A stretch of 56,624 nucleotides of DNA from Sphingomonas sp. Lineage in GTDB: Bacteria > Pseudomonadota > Alphaproteobacteria > Sphingomonadales > Sphingomonadaceae. The stretch spans positions 1 through 56,624 of the forward strand of contig JACDEB010000005.1 in assembly GCA_013816595.1 (NCBI GenBank), given 5' to 3'. Below are positions 27,477-36,367 of the stretch, one piece after another. Under the pieces are notes generated by a model. It saw only the letters and a list, made by a program, of their open reading frames with translations. It did no database searches and had not been told where the DNA came from. Position 1 is the first letter of the stretch; every line of letters starts with the position of its first letter. A program made the translations under genes and the position numbers.

Positions 27477-28655
27477 GTGATAGTTTCACGACTGCTCATA
27501 GTGGTCAGCGCTGTGCTGATTGCGGCACAAGTCATTAGAAATTCAGCGGTCGCGGGATATGCCGACTTACATCCGGAATGGGCTGCACGAGTTTGGGCAG
27601 GGCACCCCCAGGTGGACATCTCCGAAGGGATGGTGGGCATCGCGCGTTCGGCCGGGCATCGACAGCCGGTCGCAGCGGCTACACTTGCGTTGATGGATGA
27701 CGCCGCCATAAAGTCGCCCCTGTCATCCGAGCCCTTCCTCGTGCGCGGGGTTGAAGCATCTCTATCAGGCGATCAACTGACTGGAGCTCGTGCCTTCATC
27801 CAAGCGCAACGGCGCGAGCCGCGATCGACGCCCGCTGCCTATTTTCTCGCTGATTATTACCTTCGCGCGGGTAAGCCGCATCAAGGGCTACGTCAGGCAA
27901 CGCTGCTCGCCCGGCTCTCCCCTGGCGGCGTAGCGACTGCTGCCCCGTATGTTGCGGCTTACGCCCAAAACCCTTCTAACTGGCGGGAAATCCGTGCCCT
28001 CTTTCGGAGCGACAAAAGTATTCAAGACAATGTTCTAATGGCACTTGCGCGCGACGGGAAGAATGCCGGAGTGATATTGGCTATCGCCGATCGAAGCCAT
28101 CGTAGCGCCACGAGCCCATGGCTCCCAACATTGCTTCAAAGCCTGGTGCGAAACGGGGACTTCGGGCGCGCGAGAGTAATTTGGGCGTCCGTCGCTCGTG
28201 TGAACACAAGTCCTGGCACTTGGCTATATGATGCCACCTTTTCCGACCCGGCGGCGCCTCCGCCCTTCAATTGGCAGCTCACTTCGTCCCACCTAGGTAT
28301 CGCTGAAAGGCAGCCGAACCACAGGTTGCGCGTTCTGTATTACGGGGCCGACGATGGCGTACTCGCAAGCCAGTTGCTGCTCCTCAGGCCAGGAACCTAC
28401 CGGCTTCGTGCGGCTGTCGCGTCGGGGGGTATTCACCCGGAAAAACTCAGCTGGTTGCTGCGATGTAACAAATCGTCGAACCCCCTTTCGAGCATTCCGC
28501 TTGATGCAGCTGCTCAGCGTGGCTGGACATTCAAAGTACCGGCAAACTGCCACGCGCAGTGGCTGGAGCTCTGGGGTAGATCCGAGGACGTCCCGCAGCA
28601 GGCAGAGGCCACCCTAGGCGGTTTGCAGCTCAAGCAGGTGGCTGAAGGTGATTAA
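27477..28655 (+). CDS. membrane-anchored hypothetical protein coupled to O-antigen ligase
   Basis: A 392-residue protein with one N-terminal membrane segment (SRLLIVVSAVLIAAQVI) and then a long helical-repeat-like region with short alanine-rich helices (for example AAYFLADYYLRAGKPHQGLR), reminiscent of TPR proteins. A C-terminal beta-rich part follows (YRLRAAVASGGIHPEKLSWL ... HAQWLELWGRS) like a carbohydrate-binding sandwich. GTG 27477 has GGGAGGGG upstream and is preferred over GTG 27435. Its end overlaps the ligase start by 8 bases, so the two products probably work together in the periplasm. No named family is claimed. Confidence 0.65.
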   Translation: MIVSRLLIVVSAVLIAAQVIRNSAVAGYADLHPEWAARVWAGHPQVDISEGMVGIARSAGHRQPVAAATLALMDDAAIKSPLSSEPFLVRGVEASLSGDQLTGARAFIQAQRREPRSTPAAYFLADYYLRAGKPHQGLRQATLLARLSPGGVATAAPYVAAYAQNPSNWREIRALFRSDKSIQDNVLMALARDGKNAGVILAIADRSHRSATSPWLPTLLQSLVRNGDFGRARVIWASVARVNTSPGTWLYDATFSDPAAPPPFNWQLTSSHLGIAERQPNHRLRVLYYGADDGVLASQLLLLRPGTYRLRAAVASGGIHPEKLSWLLRCNKSSNPLSSIPLDAAAQRGWTFKVPANCHAQWLELWGRSEDVPQQAEATLGGLQLKQVAEGD

Positions 28656-30009
28656 ATACGTTCGCGATGGCGCCGCGCCAGCTTACCTATTTGCCTGCCT
28701 TGTGCTTGGCGGGAGTGCGCAGGGCATTTGGCAAAACATGATCCTTCAGCTTGCGGGGCTTGCCCTCCTCGCATGGGCTGCTGCATACAAAAACCCTGAC
28801 CCCTTGTCGCCGTTCGAGCGGCAGATCTTAATCCTCGCCATCGCTGCGGTAGCCATTGTAGCCCTTCAGCTGGTGCCCCTTCCATGGGCTTTCTGGTCAG
28901 AGATGGGCCCGCGTCGCGAAATCGCTGCCGGGTACCAGCTTCTCGGTCTACTTCCCAACGCTGCGCCGCTATCGCTTAAGCCCTATGACGCGCTGGCCTC
29001 GCTTTTCGGGATTATCCCGGGCCTAGCAGTTTTTTGCTCAATGCTCAGACTAAAGGCTTATCGCCCTGAGTGGATGGCGTTGGCGCTGCTCGCCGCCACG
29101 CTCGCCGGAATAGTAGTCGGTGTCATGCAAGTTGGCAGCGCAATCCGACCCTCGCCTTGGTACTTCTATCCGGAAACCAACGTTGGAAGTGCTGTCGGAT
29201 TTTTCGCAAATGCTAATCACATGGGGATCCTTTTGGTTAGTTGCTTCCCCTTGCTAGCTGCTGTCGCTGCCTTGCCGAAAGCGGGAAGTGAGCAACGAGA
29301 CCCTGCCAGATTGGCTTTCACGTTCGGCGGAGGTCTCCTCGTCCTTGTAGGCGTCGCCCTGAATGGCTCGTTCGCGGCGTACGCACTGGCACTACCCGTG
29401 CTCGCTGCGAGCGCCCTCATTGTCTCCAAAGGAAGCAGGCGCGTCCGGCTGTGGGGCTCAATTGGAGCGGTTTTGCTGTTATTGGGCTCGGTAGCGGTGC
29501 TCGTAGTTGAGCCCGTAGGCACTGAAGTTTTATCGGAGCAAGCGACGGTGTCCGTCCAGTCAAGGCAGGAAATCTATTCCGCAACCTCGAGAGCAGTTGG
29601 TGACTTCTTCCCGTGGGGGTCAGGATTGGGATCCTTTCCTAGCGTGTATCACCTGTATGAAGATCCAAATCATGTGACCACGACATACGTTGTGCACGCT
29701 CACAATGATTATCTTGAGCTCGCCCTGGAAACCGGAATCGCTGGCATTATCCTGCTAACACTATTCTTAGGGTGCTGGTGCGTGGCAGTCTGGCGTGTCT
29801 GGCGCACTGCGGAAGCGGGGCCTTTTCCTCGGGCAGCGTCGATCGCCACTGCGGCAATTCTGGCTCACAGTGTTGTTGATTTTCCACTGCGCACGGCCGC
29901 GATAACAGCCTCTTTCGGTATGTTCCTTGCCATGCTTGCGATGCCTCCCGTAGTCGCGCGAAAGCTCCCAGGTGATTTAAGAGCTGTTCGTCACAAGGTC
30001 CTTCGGTGA
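28648..30009 (+). CDS. O-antigen ligase / Wzy_C family membrane protein
   Basis: A 453-residue integral membrane protein with about eleven to twelve hydrophobic segments. The Wzy_C region shows GFFANANHMGILLVSCFPLL and, in the large periplasmic loop, H-A-H-N-D-Y-L-E-L-A-L-E-T-G-I-A-G, the family's H/E signature. A later segment reads AHSVVDFPLRTAAI. These proteins either ligate undecaprenyl-linked glycan to lipid A or protein, or polymerise it. Because a separate Wzy-like gene is present at 9.6 kb, ligase is the simpler reading, but polymerase is possible. The GTG start overlaps the upstream gene's end. Confidence 0.82.
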   Translation: MIKYVRDGAAPAYLFACLVLGGSAQGIWQNMILQLAGLALLAWAAAYKNPDPLSPFERQILILAIAAVAIVALQLVPLPWAFWSEMGPRREIAAGYQLLGLLPNAAPLSLKPYDALASLFGIIPGLAVFCSMLRLKAYRPEWMALALLAATLAGIVVGVMQVGSAIRPSPWYFYPETNVGSAVGFFANANHMGILLVSCFPLLAAVAALPKAGSEQRDPARLAFTFGGGLLVLVGVALNGSFAAYALALPVLAASALIVSKGSRRVRLWGSIGAVLLLLGSVAVLVVEPVGTEVLSEQATVSVQSRQEIYSATSRAVGDFFPWGSGLGSFPSVYHLYEDPNHVTTTYVVHAHNDYLELALETGIAGIILLTLFLGCWCVAVWRVWRTAEAGPFPRAASIATAAILAHSVVDFPLRTAAITASFGMFLAMLAMPPVVARKLPGDLRAVRHKVLR

Positions 30010-30443
30010 CTGCCCTAAGGATGTATCCGGCTGAATAGCTCGGATGCGAAAGCCTTGGCACGTGTTCAGCTCGCGCGCCACGGATCCTGGCGCGGCGGCT
30101 CTCCTTACATAATGGTTTAGTTTTCGTAACTAGCGCGGGTATGGGTCGCACGTGGGAGTGGCGGGAGCGGGCAACCCATCCATTTGTACCCTGATGTGCG
30201 AGGCTCTCAGCCAAGCGCTTGCGGCAAAAGGCCGCTAACTAATAAACGCAGTCTTCCAGCGGTCGAACAATGTGAGCGGCGAGTACTGAAACGGCCTTCC
30301 CAAACGAGTCAGCGACAGGTGCAGGAGAAGGCCGTTTACGGGGCTAGCGGTCGCGACTTCCTTCAAGCCGTTACTTGCGGATGTCGAGCTTCGTTGTCAA
30401 AGCGCTCCTGCGACGGACAGTCCGTCGAAGAACGGGAGGATCG
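30010..30443. other. intergenic region with stem-forming repeats
   Basis: About 430 bases at the seam between the AT-richer polysaccharide locus and the GC-rich genes to the right. It has a 10-base perfect inverted repeat and a GCGGC/GCCGC hairpin near 30221-30235. No T-run follows either, and no gene is supported. Confidence 0.5.
30289..30337. repeat. 10-bp perfect inverted repeat (AAACGGCCTT / AAGGCCGTTT)
   Basis: Left arm 30289-30298 and right arm 30328-30337 pair perfectly across a 29-base loop, about 105 bases upstream of the UDP-xylose synthase-like start. It may act in the 5' leader of that operon or be a binding site. Confidence 0.5.
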
Positions 30444-31403
30444 GTGTCGCGAAGCTACAGCCCTCGCAAGCGCTCATTGGTCACGGGGGGGGCAGGGTTC
30501 CTCGGCTCGCACCTCATCGACCGCCTTCTCGGCGATGGCCATGAAGTGCTGTGCGTCGACAACCTGTTCACCGGGACCCGGGACAATGTCGCCCATCTGC
30601 GCCGTCATGAGCGATTCGAGTTTTTGCGCCACGACGTGACCTTCCCGCTTTACGTGGAGGTCGACCAGATTTATAATTTCGCCTGTCCCGCTTCGCCCAT
30701 CCATTACCAACACGACCCGGTGCAGACGACCAAGACCTCGGTCCACGGCTCGATCAATATGCTCGGTCTCGCGAAAAGGCTGGGCGCGCGGATCCTCCAG
30801 GCCTCGACCAGCGAGGTTTATGGCGATCCCTCGATCCATCCGCAGACCGAAGATTATTGGGGAAATGTCAACCCGATTGGGCCGCGCAGTTGCTATGACG
30901 AGGGCAAGCGCTGCGCGGAAACCATGTTTTTCGATTACCATCGCCAACATGGACTCGACATCAAGGTTGCGCGAATCTTCAACACGTACGGCCCGCGGAT
31001 GCACCCCGCTGATGGTCGGGTGGTAAGCAATTTCGTCGTCCAGGCACTGACCGGCGAACCGCTGACCATTTACGGCGACGGCCTACAGAGCCGGTCCCTC
31101 TGCTTTGTCGACGATTTGATCGACGGCATTGTCGCTCTAATGGACAGCGAGCCCGGTTTCACCGGCCCGATTAATCTTGGCAATCCGGTTGAATGCACCA
31201 TGCGCGAATTGGCGGAGATGGTGATTGAGCTCACCGCATCGAAATCTGAGCTCGTCGAGGCGCCGCTCCCGGCCGACGATCCGCGCCAGCGCCAGCCCGA
31301 CATCAGCCTTGCCCGCAGCCGCCTCGGCTGGGAACCGAAAGTCGAGCTTCGCGACGGACTCGAGCTGACTATTCTGGATCTGCGCGAGCGTATCCTTGGT
31401 TGA
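30444..31403 (+). CDS. UDP-glucuronic acid decarboxylase (UDP-xylose synthase-like)
   Basis: A 319-residue SDR enzyme converting UDP-glucuronate to UDP-xylose with bound NAD. Visible: [19 protein letters not shown] (dinucleotide site), [20 protein letters not shown], which is specific to this subfamily, Y-x-x-x-K in [11 protein letters not shown] (Tyr151/Lys155), and [13 protein letters not shown] 30444 is preferred because GGGAGG lies just upstream and the resulting length is the bacterial norm; an ATG at 30381 would add 21 arginine-rich residues. Its TGA overlaps the galE start. Together they supply sugar nucleotides for surface glycans. Confidence 0.88.
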   Translation: MSRSYSPRKRSLVTGGAGFLGSHLIDRLLGDGHEVLCVDNLFTGTRDNVAHLRRHERFEFLRHDVTFPLYVEVDQIYNFACPASPIHYQHDPVQTTKTSVHGSINMLGLAKRLGARILQASTSEVYGDPSIHPQTEDYWGNVNPIGPRSCYDEGKRCAETMFFDYHRQHGLDIKVARIFNTYGPRMHPADGRVVSNFVVQALTGEPLTIYGDGLQSRSLCFVDDLIDGIVALMDSEPGFTGPINLGNPVECTMRELAEMVIELTASKSELVEAPLPADDPRQRQPDISLARSRLGWEPKVELRDGLELTILDLRERILG

Positions 31404-32409
31404 GTCCCGCGACATCCTTGTCACCGGCGGGGCTGGTTATATTGGCGCACACGCCTGCAAGGCTCTGGCAGCGGCGGGCTTCCGCCCCGTCGCATATGAC
31501 AATCTCGTGTACGGACACGTAAAAGCCGTGAAATGGGGCCCGCTCGAGCGCGGCGATGTCCTCGACCGCGCTCGCCTTAACGCCGTCCTCGAAGCCTATG
31601 ACTTCGCCGCGGTAATGCATTTCGCCGCATTCGCTTATGTTGGCGAATCGGTCGCTGACCCGGGCAAATATTACCGCAATAACGTCGCCGGTACCTTGAC
31701 CCTGATCGAAGCCCTGCGCGACCACGGGATCGGAAAAATTGTTTTTTCCAGCACTTGCGCAACATATGGCGTCCCCGACCACGTGCCGATCGCCGAGGAC
31801 TGGCCGCAGCGCCCGATCAACCCTTACGGCGCTACCAAGCTCATCGCCGAGCAGATGATTTCCGACTTCGGCCGGGCCCACGGGCTACGCTCGGCCGTGC
31901 TGCGCTATTTCAATGCCGCCGGAGCGGACTCCCAAGGCGATATCGGTGAATGTCACGAACCCGAAACGCACCTCATCCCCCTGGCACTCGAAGCGGCCAC
32001 CGGCGGCCCGGCGCTGACGGTATTTGGAAACGATTACCCGACCTCTGACGGAACTTGCGTACGCGACTATATCCACGTCACCGACCTGGCCGAGGCTCAC
32101 GTCGCGGCGCTAGAGAAACTTCTTGCTGGAGGGGAATCTGGCGCTCTCAACCTCGGAACCGGCAACGGGGTCAGCGTGCTCGAAGTGCTCGGCTCGGTCG
32201 AGCGCACTTCCGGCCGAAAGGTACCTTTCGAATTCGGACCGAGGCGGGACGGCGATCCGCCGGTGCTCGTGGCCGATTCCGCGCGCTCCCAGCGCGAACT
32301 GGGCTGGTCGCCGCGATTGAGCGAGATCGACCAAATCGTCAGAAGCGCCTGGCGCTGGCATGTTTCAGAGGGAGCAAAGAAGCCCGCGAAAAATTGCGAC
32401 GCGCCCTAG
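31396..32409 (+). CDS. galE: UDP-glucose 4-epimerase
   Basis: A 337-residue SDR epimerase interconverting UDP-glucose and UDP-galactose. [18 protein letters not shown] is the NAD site. [21 protein letters not shown], the S-S-T-C-A-T-Y-G segment and the catalytic Tyr144-x3-Lys148 in [12 protein letters not shown] follow. RYFNAAGAD and [14 protein letters not shown] are family signatures. The start TTG 31396 overlaps the upstream stop by 8 bases. The C-terminal tail after the last helix is lysine- and alanine-rich and probably disordered. Confidence 0.93.
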   Translation: MVESRDILVTGGAGYIGAHACKALAAAGFRPVAYDNLVYGHVKAVKWGPLERGDVLDRARLNAVLEAYDFAAVMHFAAFAYVGESVADPGKYYRNNVAGTLTLIEALRDHGIGKIVFSSTCATYGVPDHVPIAEDWPQRPINPYGATKLIAEQMISDFGRAHGLRSAVLRYFNAAGADSQGDIGECHEPETHLIPLALEAATGGPALTVFGNDYPTSDGTCVRDYIHVTDLAEAHVAALEKLLAGGESGALNLGTGNGVSVLEVLGSVERTSGRKVPFEFGPRRDGDPPVLVADSARSQRELGWSPRLSEIDQIVRSAWRWHVSEGAKKPAKNCDAP

Positions 32410-32855
32410 CAAATGGGCGATGTCGGAATCATCTGTCCGATGTCTGCGGGTGTGATGCACGCCGACCCGATCATGTTCGTCGACATGCCGTGGAGGCTCT
32501 AACGCGCACCAATGGCTGTAAGCCCCTAGACCAGAAACCCTCCCTCGGTTCGCGAGTCGCCGACGCTACACCTAAAATGCGCCGAGCAATCAAGTTCGGT
32601 GGTCGGCCGGTAATGGTTTCTTATCGAAAGCGGATCCGGAGGAGGTGGGGAATTGTAATCTTCGGAAGCGCAATTCAACCGAAGCCATATCATCGATTCC
32701 GATGCTTTAGGCGCAGGCGACTGCAGTCTCGCATAAGCGCATTTCAAGAATTTTTTCGCAAAATGCTAAAATTGGTTGATGTGTGATATGTTTTGGGTCT
32801 ATCGGATCGTTTCTGAGGTTTATGTGTTCCTACCTTGTTGAACTTGGGGAGTGCC
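32410..32855. other. intergenic region upstream of the small exported proteins
   Basis: About 445 bases without a convincing gene; a 29-codon ATG frame at 32413-32502 has no ribosome site. The part after 32700 becomes AT-rich (TTTTTTCG, TAAAATTGG), as expected for the promoter of the gene pair that follows, but I could not fix a -35/-10 pair. Confidence 0.4.
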
Positions 32856-33227
32856 ATGCGAAAGTCTGTACTAGGTATTGTCGGAATGATCGCCGCGGTG
32901 TCGCTGATGGGTAGTTCGACCGCTGCTGTCGCCGCGACTAGTCGCGCACCAGCGCAGGTCAATTCATGGCAGGCGCTCGCCGTGCTCAATGGCGGTGCGT
33001 CGGCCATAGCTTATTGCGGCGCGGCAGTCGCCGCTCAGGCGGGCACAGGGTGCGTATTTCCCCAGGTTGACGCGCCCCAGCCGCTACCGGCTCCACTTCC
33101 GGGTGCGGTCGCTGGGGGTCGCATAAACCCGTTGTTTATTGTTCTGGGCCTGCTTGGTGCTGGTTTGCTGGCTTATTTGCTGCTGCATAACGGTCACCAC
33201 CGTAACAATGGTAACAGCCCCACCTAA
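32856..33227 (+). CDS. small exported/membrane-anchored hypothetical protein
   Basis: A 123-residue protein with a clear signal peptide (MRKSVLGIVGMIAAVSLMG, then a SSTAAVAAT cleavage region). A short mature part with two cysteines (YCGAAVAAQAGTGC) and a proline-rich stretch (PQPLPAPLPG) precedes a C-terminal hydrophobic helix (LFIVLGLLGAGLLAYLLL). It ends in the polar tail HNGHHRNNGNSPT. GGGGAG lies 5 bases before the ATG. The two cysteines could form a disulfide in the periplasm. It forms a tandem pair with the next gene, 22 bases away. No family name is certain. Confidence 0.7.
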   Translation: MRKSVLGIVGMIAAVSLMGSSTAAVAATSRAPAQVNSWQALAVLNGGASAIAYCGAAVAAQAGTGCVFPQVDAPQPLPAPLPGAVAGGRINPLFIVLGLLGAGLLAYLLLHNGHHRNNGNSPT

Positions 33228-33249
33228 ATCTGCGTAGCGGAGAGTGACA

Positions 33250-33663
33250 ATGACCACCAAATCGTTCGTTCGTTGCGCGACTGCAGTTTGCGCCCTTGTC
33301 CTATCCAGCGGTGCCATGGCTCAGGCAATGGCCCCGATGGATGAAGTCCTTGGCCAGCCAATTCAGGTCGTCACGAATGGCATCACAAACACGGTGTATT
33401 TCGATCAAGGCGGATCGCTGCGGATCTTGACACCAGGCGGCAACACCGTGCCCGGAACTTGGACGGTCGGGAGTGGACAGCTGTGTCTCAGCGCTGCCGG
33501 TGCGCAGGAATGTGTCCCCTATAATGCTGCGTTCCAGACTGGGCAGCCACTAACGCTCACAAGTTCGTGCAATGCGAGCGAGATGTGGCTCGCGCAGGCG
33601 ACCAATGCACCCCCGCCACCGCCACCGCCACCGCCAACACCGGGGCCGGAACGAGGCAAATAA
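33250..33663 (+). CDS. small secreted hypothetical protein with polyproline tail
   Basis: A 137-residue protein with a signal peptide (VRCATAVCALVLSSGAMAQ). A compact beta-type domain (TVYFDQGGSLRILTPGGNTV then GTWTVGSGQLCLSAAGAQEC) resembles small periplasmic proteins that report on 'value/default' strands. It has three or four cysteines in the mature region. A nine-proline run then leads into TPGPERGK. GGAG at 7 bases before ATG 33250 sets the start; the frame also has GTG 33244. It converges on surE, whose coding end is 21 bases away. Confidence 0.7.
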   Translation: MTTKSFVRCATAVCALVLSSGAMAQAMAPMDEVLGQPIQVVTNGITNTVYFDQGGSLRILTPGGNTVPGTWTVGSGQLCLSAAGAQECVPYNAAFQTGQPLTLTSSCNASEMWLAQATNAPPPPPPPPPTPGPERGK

Positions 33664-33684
33664 GCGTCCTTTTCGATTATCGAA

Positions 33685-34476
33685 TCACTGCGCGGTCGGG
33701 GGCCTTCCCCCGGCCGCGAAACATTTGTGCAGTGCGTCGATTGATGGGTCGTGGGTTAAGTCCATGTGCAGTGGGGTCACTGAGACATAGCCGTCCGCGA
33801 TCGCTTCGAGGTCGGTCGAGTGGCTCGGCGTACTAATGATCGGCCCTAGCCCGAACCAGTAATAATCATATCCGCGCGGGTCCTTGCGCTGGATAATGCG
33901 AAGCCGCCCGTAATCGCGCAGGCCCTGACGGCACACCCTGATGCCTTTGACCTCCTCGGGCGCGAGCGCCGGGAAATTGACATTGAGCAGGATTGACGGG
34001 TCGCATTGCTGCTCGACCAAAGGCCTAAGCACCCGCTCGGCCCAAGCCTCTGCTGCGGCGAAGGGCACCGTGTCGCCCATTCCCTCGCGCGAATAAGCCT
34101 GGCTAAGCGCGATCGAGCGAACGCCCGCGAGCGCGCCTTCCATCGCTGCGGACACCGTGCCCGAATAGGTCACGTCTTCGGCCAAGTTGGCGCCGCGGTT
34201 GATGCCCGACAGGATGATGTCGGGCGGGTTGTCCCTCATCACATGGGCAAGCGCGAGCATCACCGCGTCGGTCGGGGTGCCGGTTACAGAAAAGCGGCGC
34301 TCCCCATGTTCGCGCAGCCGCACGGGGCGGGTCAGGGTGAGCGAGTGGCCGGCGCCCGACTGCTCGTCGGCGGGTGCGACGATCCACACATCGTCGGTCA
34401 GCCGGCGGGCGGCCGCTTCGAGGAGTCTGAGCCCGCGCGCGCGGACGCCGTCGTCATTGGTGAGCAGGATACGCAT
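33685..34476 (-). CDS. surE: 5'/3'-nucleotidase SurE
   Basis: A 263-residue metal-dependent nucleotidase acting on nucleoside monophosphates in the cytoplasm. The N-terminus MRILLTNDDG gives the Asp8-Asp9 metal ligands. APADEQSGAGHSLTL supplies the serine. LSGINRGANLAEDVTYSGTV carries the conserved N-x-G-x-N and is diagnostic. The length is typical. A strong stem (33692-33702 with 33707-33717, one G-U pair) overlaps the last codons and may help end transcription from both converging sides. The following gene, dksA, diverges. Confidence 0.95.
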   Translation of the reverse strand: MRILLTNDDGVRARGLRLLEAAARRLTDDVWIVAPADEQSGAGHSLTLTRPVRLREHGERRFSVTGTPTDAVMLALAHVMRDNPPDIILSGINRGANLAEDVTYSGTVSAAMEGALAGVRSIALSQAYSREGMGDTVPFAAAEAWAERVLRPLVEQQCDPSILLNVNFPALAPEEVKGIRVCRQGLRDYGRLRIIQRKDPRGYDYYWFGLGPIISTPSHSTDLEAIADGYVSVTPLHMDLTHDPSIDALHKCFAAGGRPPTAQ

Positions 34477-34578
34477 CGGTTGAGGCTATGGGCGAGGGCG
34501 GCCGATGCCGCAACTGGCGAAAAATTGCGCCATATTCGCAACAGCTTCGCGATTTTTTCATTCTGCGTTTGCCAGTCC

Positions 34579-34607
34579 TTGTTAAGTAAAACCTCGCTAA
34601 GTATAGC
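34579..34607 (+). promoter_or_regulatory. candidate sigma-70-type promoter of dksA
   Basis: TTGTTA (34579-34584), a 17-base spacer, and TATAGC (34602-34607). This leaves a 5' leader of about 145 bases before the dksA ATG. Spacing is ideal and each hexamer has four of six consensus bases. It is a sequence-only prediction. Confidence 0.45.
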
Positions 34608-34759
34608 CTCTTGTGGGGATGGCCGGCAGTTCGCGAGGCTAACTCGCGGAAAATCCTGCCTAATTTGCCTCCGTTGGACCGGTGGCTCGGATCCAGTCGG
34701 CGGCTGCGTAACTGCGCTTCGGTGAGTGATTCCGAAACGCAAGTCCGGGGAGGGCTAAG

Positions 34760-35227
34760 ATGGCAACTGCGCTAGTCGACCTTTACGGCGGCAAACAATT
34801 CGAACCATTCGATCGACTGATCCTCGCGGAGGGCTATCGCCCGACCGAGCGCGAGGAATTCATGTGCCTAGCGCATCGCGCCTATTTCTTGCACAAGCTC
34901 ACGGCGTGGAAGGAATCGATCATCGAGGAATCGCGCGCGACTATGGCGCAGCTCCAGGTGGATTCGCTGCGCGAACCGGACCTTGCCGATCGCGCGGCGA
35001 ACGAGACCGACTGGTCAATCGAGCTGCGCACCCGCGACCGCCAGCGCAAGCTGATCGCCAAGATCGATTGCGCCATTCGTCGCATCTACGATTGCGAATA
35101 TGGCTATTGCGAAGTGACCGGCGACGCGATCACGCTGGCGCGGCTCGAAGCGCGACCGATCGCGACCATGACGCTAGAGGCGCAGGAGCAGCATGAGCGG
35201 GCCGAGCGATTGTCGCGCGACGACTGA
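34760..35227 (+). CDS. dksA: RNA polymerase-binding transcription factor DksA
   Basis: A 155-residue DksA/TraR protein that binds in the RNA polymerase secondary channel and, with ppGpp in better-known systems, mediates the stringent response. The central coiled-coil is around AWKESIIEESRATMAQLQ to RTRDRQRKLIAKIDCAIRR. The C-terminal finger region reads Y-D-C-E-Y-G-Y-C-E-V-T-G-D-A-I and then A-R-P-I-A-T instead of a second C-x-x-C. This reduced-cysteine form is usual in alphaproteobacteria. GGGGAGG precedes the ATG. A candidate promoter lies at 34579-34607. Confidence 0.92.
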   Translation: MATALVDLYGGKQFEPFDRLILAEGYRPTEREEFMCLAHRAYFLHKLTAWKESIIEESRATMAQLQVDSLREPDLADRAANETDWSIELRTRDRQRKLIAKIDCAIRRIYDCEYGYCEVTGDAITLARLEARPIATMTLEAQEQHERAERLSRDD

Positions 35228-35253
35228 GTCGTCACGCTAACGTTCCATTTGCG

Positions 35254-35421
35254 TCAATGTTCGGTGTAATGGCCGGAAAGCTCGTCCTTAAGTCTGAGCT
35301 TTTCCTTTTTGAGGCGGTGGAGCAGGTCTTCGTCGGGGGTCGTTCGATGTTCTTCTTCTTCGATCAGCGCGTGAAGCGCGGCATGCTTTGATTGCAATTC
35401 CTCGACGACTGCCTTTTCCAT
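35254..35421 (-). CDS. YdcH family protein (DUF465)
   Basis: A 55-residue, highly charged helical protein: VEELQSKHAALHALIEEEE, then DEDLLHRLKKEKLRLKDELS. The L-K-K-E-K-L-R-L-K-D core is the DUF465/YdcH signature. Function is not established for the family. ATG 35421 (MEKAVVEEL) is preferred with AAGGA nine bases upstream; the frame extends to 35463. A paralogue lies divergently at 35587. Confidence 0.85.
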   Translation of the reverse strand: MEKAVVEELQSKHAALHALIEEEEHRTTPDEDLLHRLKKEKLRLKDELSGHYTEH

Positions 35422-35586
35422 CGGTGCCAATCCTTTCGCAAATCTAGAGTCACCGCCGTACAATAAATCACGATTTGCGGGCTTTGTCTTCGTTTTCCTC
35501 GCTGCACGGCGACTTCGGCAATCGTCCCGCCGCGAACGCCGGCTCTGGTTTCAGCCTGTGCCGCTTTGGGCTATTGGTGCGGTGCA

Positions 35587-35787
35587 ATGAACGACGACCA
35601 GCCGATCGCGGCGCAGCTTTCTGAACTCAAGGATGAGCATCGAAAGCTTGACCGGCTCATCACCGAGCTGATCGAGGCGGGTTCAGCCGACCAGCTCGAA
35701 CTGGCCCGGCTCAAGAAACAGAAGCTTCGCCTCAAGGACCTGATCCAGCAGGTCAGCGACTTCACGACGCCCGACATCAGCGCCTGA
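35587..35787 (+). CDS. YdcH family protein (DUF465), second copy
   Basis: A 66-residue paralogue of the preceding small protein. The helix reads LSELKDEHRKLDRLITELIE and then the signature LARLKKQKLRLKDLIQQ. It is divergent from the first copy and separated by about 165 bases. The start ATG 35587 drops seven residues (MGYWCGA) of the open frame that do not fit the family. Such pairs are common in sphingomonads. Confidence 0.85.
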   Translation: MNDDQPIAAQLSELKDEHRKLDRLITELIEAGSADQLELARLKKQKLRLKDLIQQVSDFTTPDISA

Positions 35788-35857
35788 GGCCGTCCATCGG
35801 GGAACAAAGGAGTTCGGCTTGTGGATTTGGTCGCTTCAGGCGTTTCATTTCCCCGTC

Positions 35858-36364
35858 ATGCATGGCACTTTCACCACAATGGACGACTCGCAATGTCTGA
35901 CTCCAGAGGCACACATAACAACGCGCCTGATCGACTCGCTTCACACCGAAACGATGATACTGGCCGACGAGGCGCGGAAGTATTTTGACGAGGCCGGCCG
36001 TGACGAGCGCGCCATGCTCGAGCCGTCCGCGCGGGTCGGCTTCGCTTGTGAATCGCTCAAGCTCACGACCCGGATCATGCACATCGTCGCGTGGCTGCTG
36101 ACCCAGCGGGCGATCGAAAGCGGCGAGCTCAACGGCGTCGAGGGGCGGCGGTCAGAACGGCGTCTCGGCCATGTCCTTGGCAGCGATCAGCTGGTTGTCG
36201 ATCAGCTTCCCCGCGCCGCACGTGTCCTCATCAACGCCAGCGCCGAGCTTTACGCCCGGGTTAGACGGGTCGACCAAGGCAGTATCGAAAGCGAAGACGC
36301 CCCGATCAGCCCGGCGCGAGCCCTGATGGGCCGGCTAGAGCGCCGGCTCGCTGGTGGCGATTAG
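35858..36364 (+). CDS. DUF1465 family protein
   Basis: A protein of about 168 residues found in alphaproteobacteria. It is mostly helical: ITTRLIDSLHTETMILADEA, then RKYFD, then ARVGFACESLKLTTRIMHIV, AWLLTQRAIESGEL and a closing region with LVVDQLPRAARVLINASAEL. These are the conserved blocks of DUF1465. There is no known function; co-occurrence with YdcH and DksA genes suggests a conserved housekeeping neighbourhood. Start ATG 35858 or 35879 are both possible; the frame opens at TTG 35819. It converges on the nitronate monooxygenase gene with a 3-base gap. Confidence 0.8.
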   Translation: MHGTFTTMDDSQCLTPEAHITTRLIDSLHTETMILADEARKYFDEAGRDERAMLEPSARVGFACESLKLTTRIMHIVAWLLTQRAIESGELNGVEGRRSERRLGHVLGSDQLVVDQLPRAARVLINASAELYARVRRVDQGSIESEDAPISPARALMGRLERRLAGGD

Positions 36365-36367
36365 TCC

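Noticed and set aside
32413-32502. A 29-codon ATG frame after galE
   Set aside because: No ribosome binding site and no recognisable product; likely chance.
33692-33717. Strong GC stem as a rho-independent terminator between the secreted protein gene and surE
   Set aside because: The stem is good (11 pairs, 4-base loop), but no T-run follows on either strand and it lies in surE coding sequence. Noted within the surE entry only.
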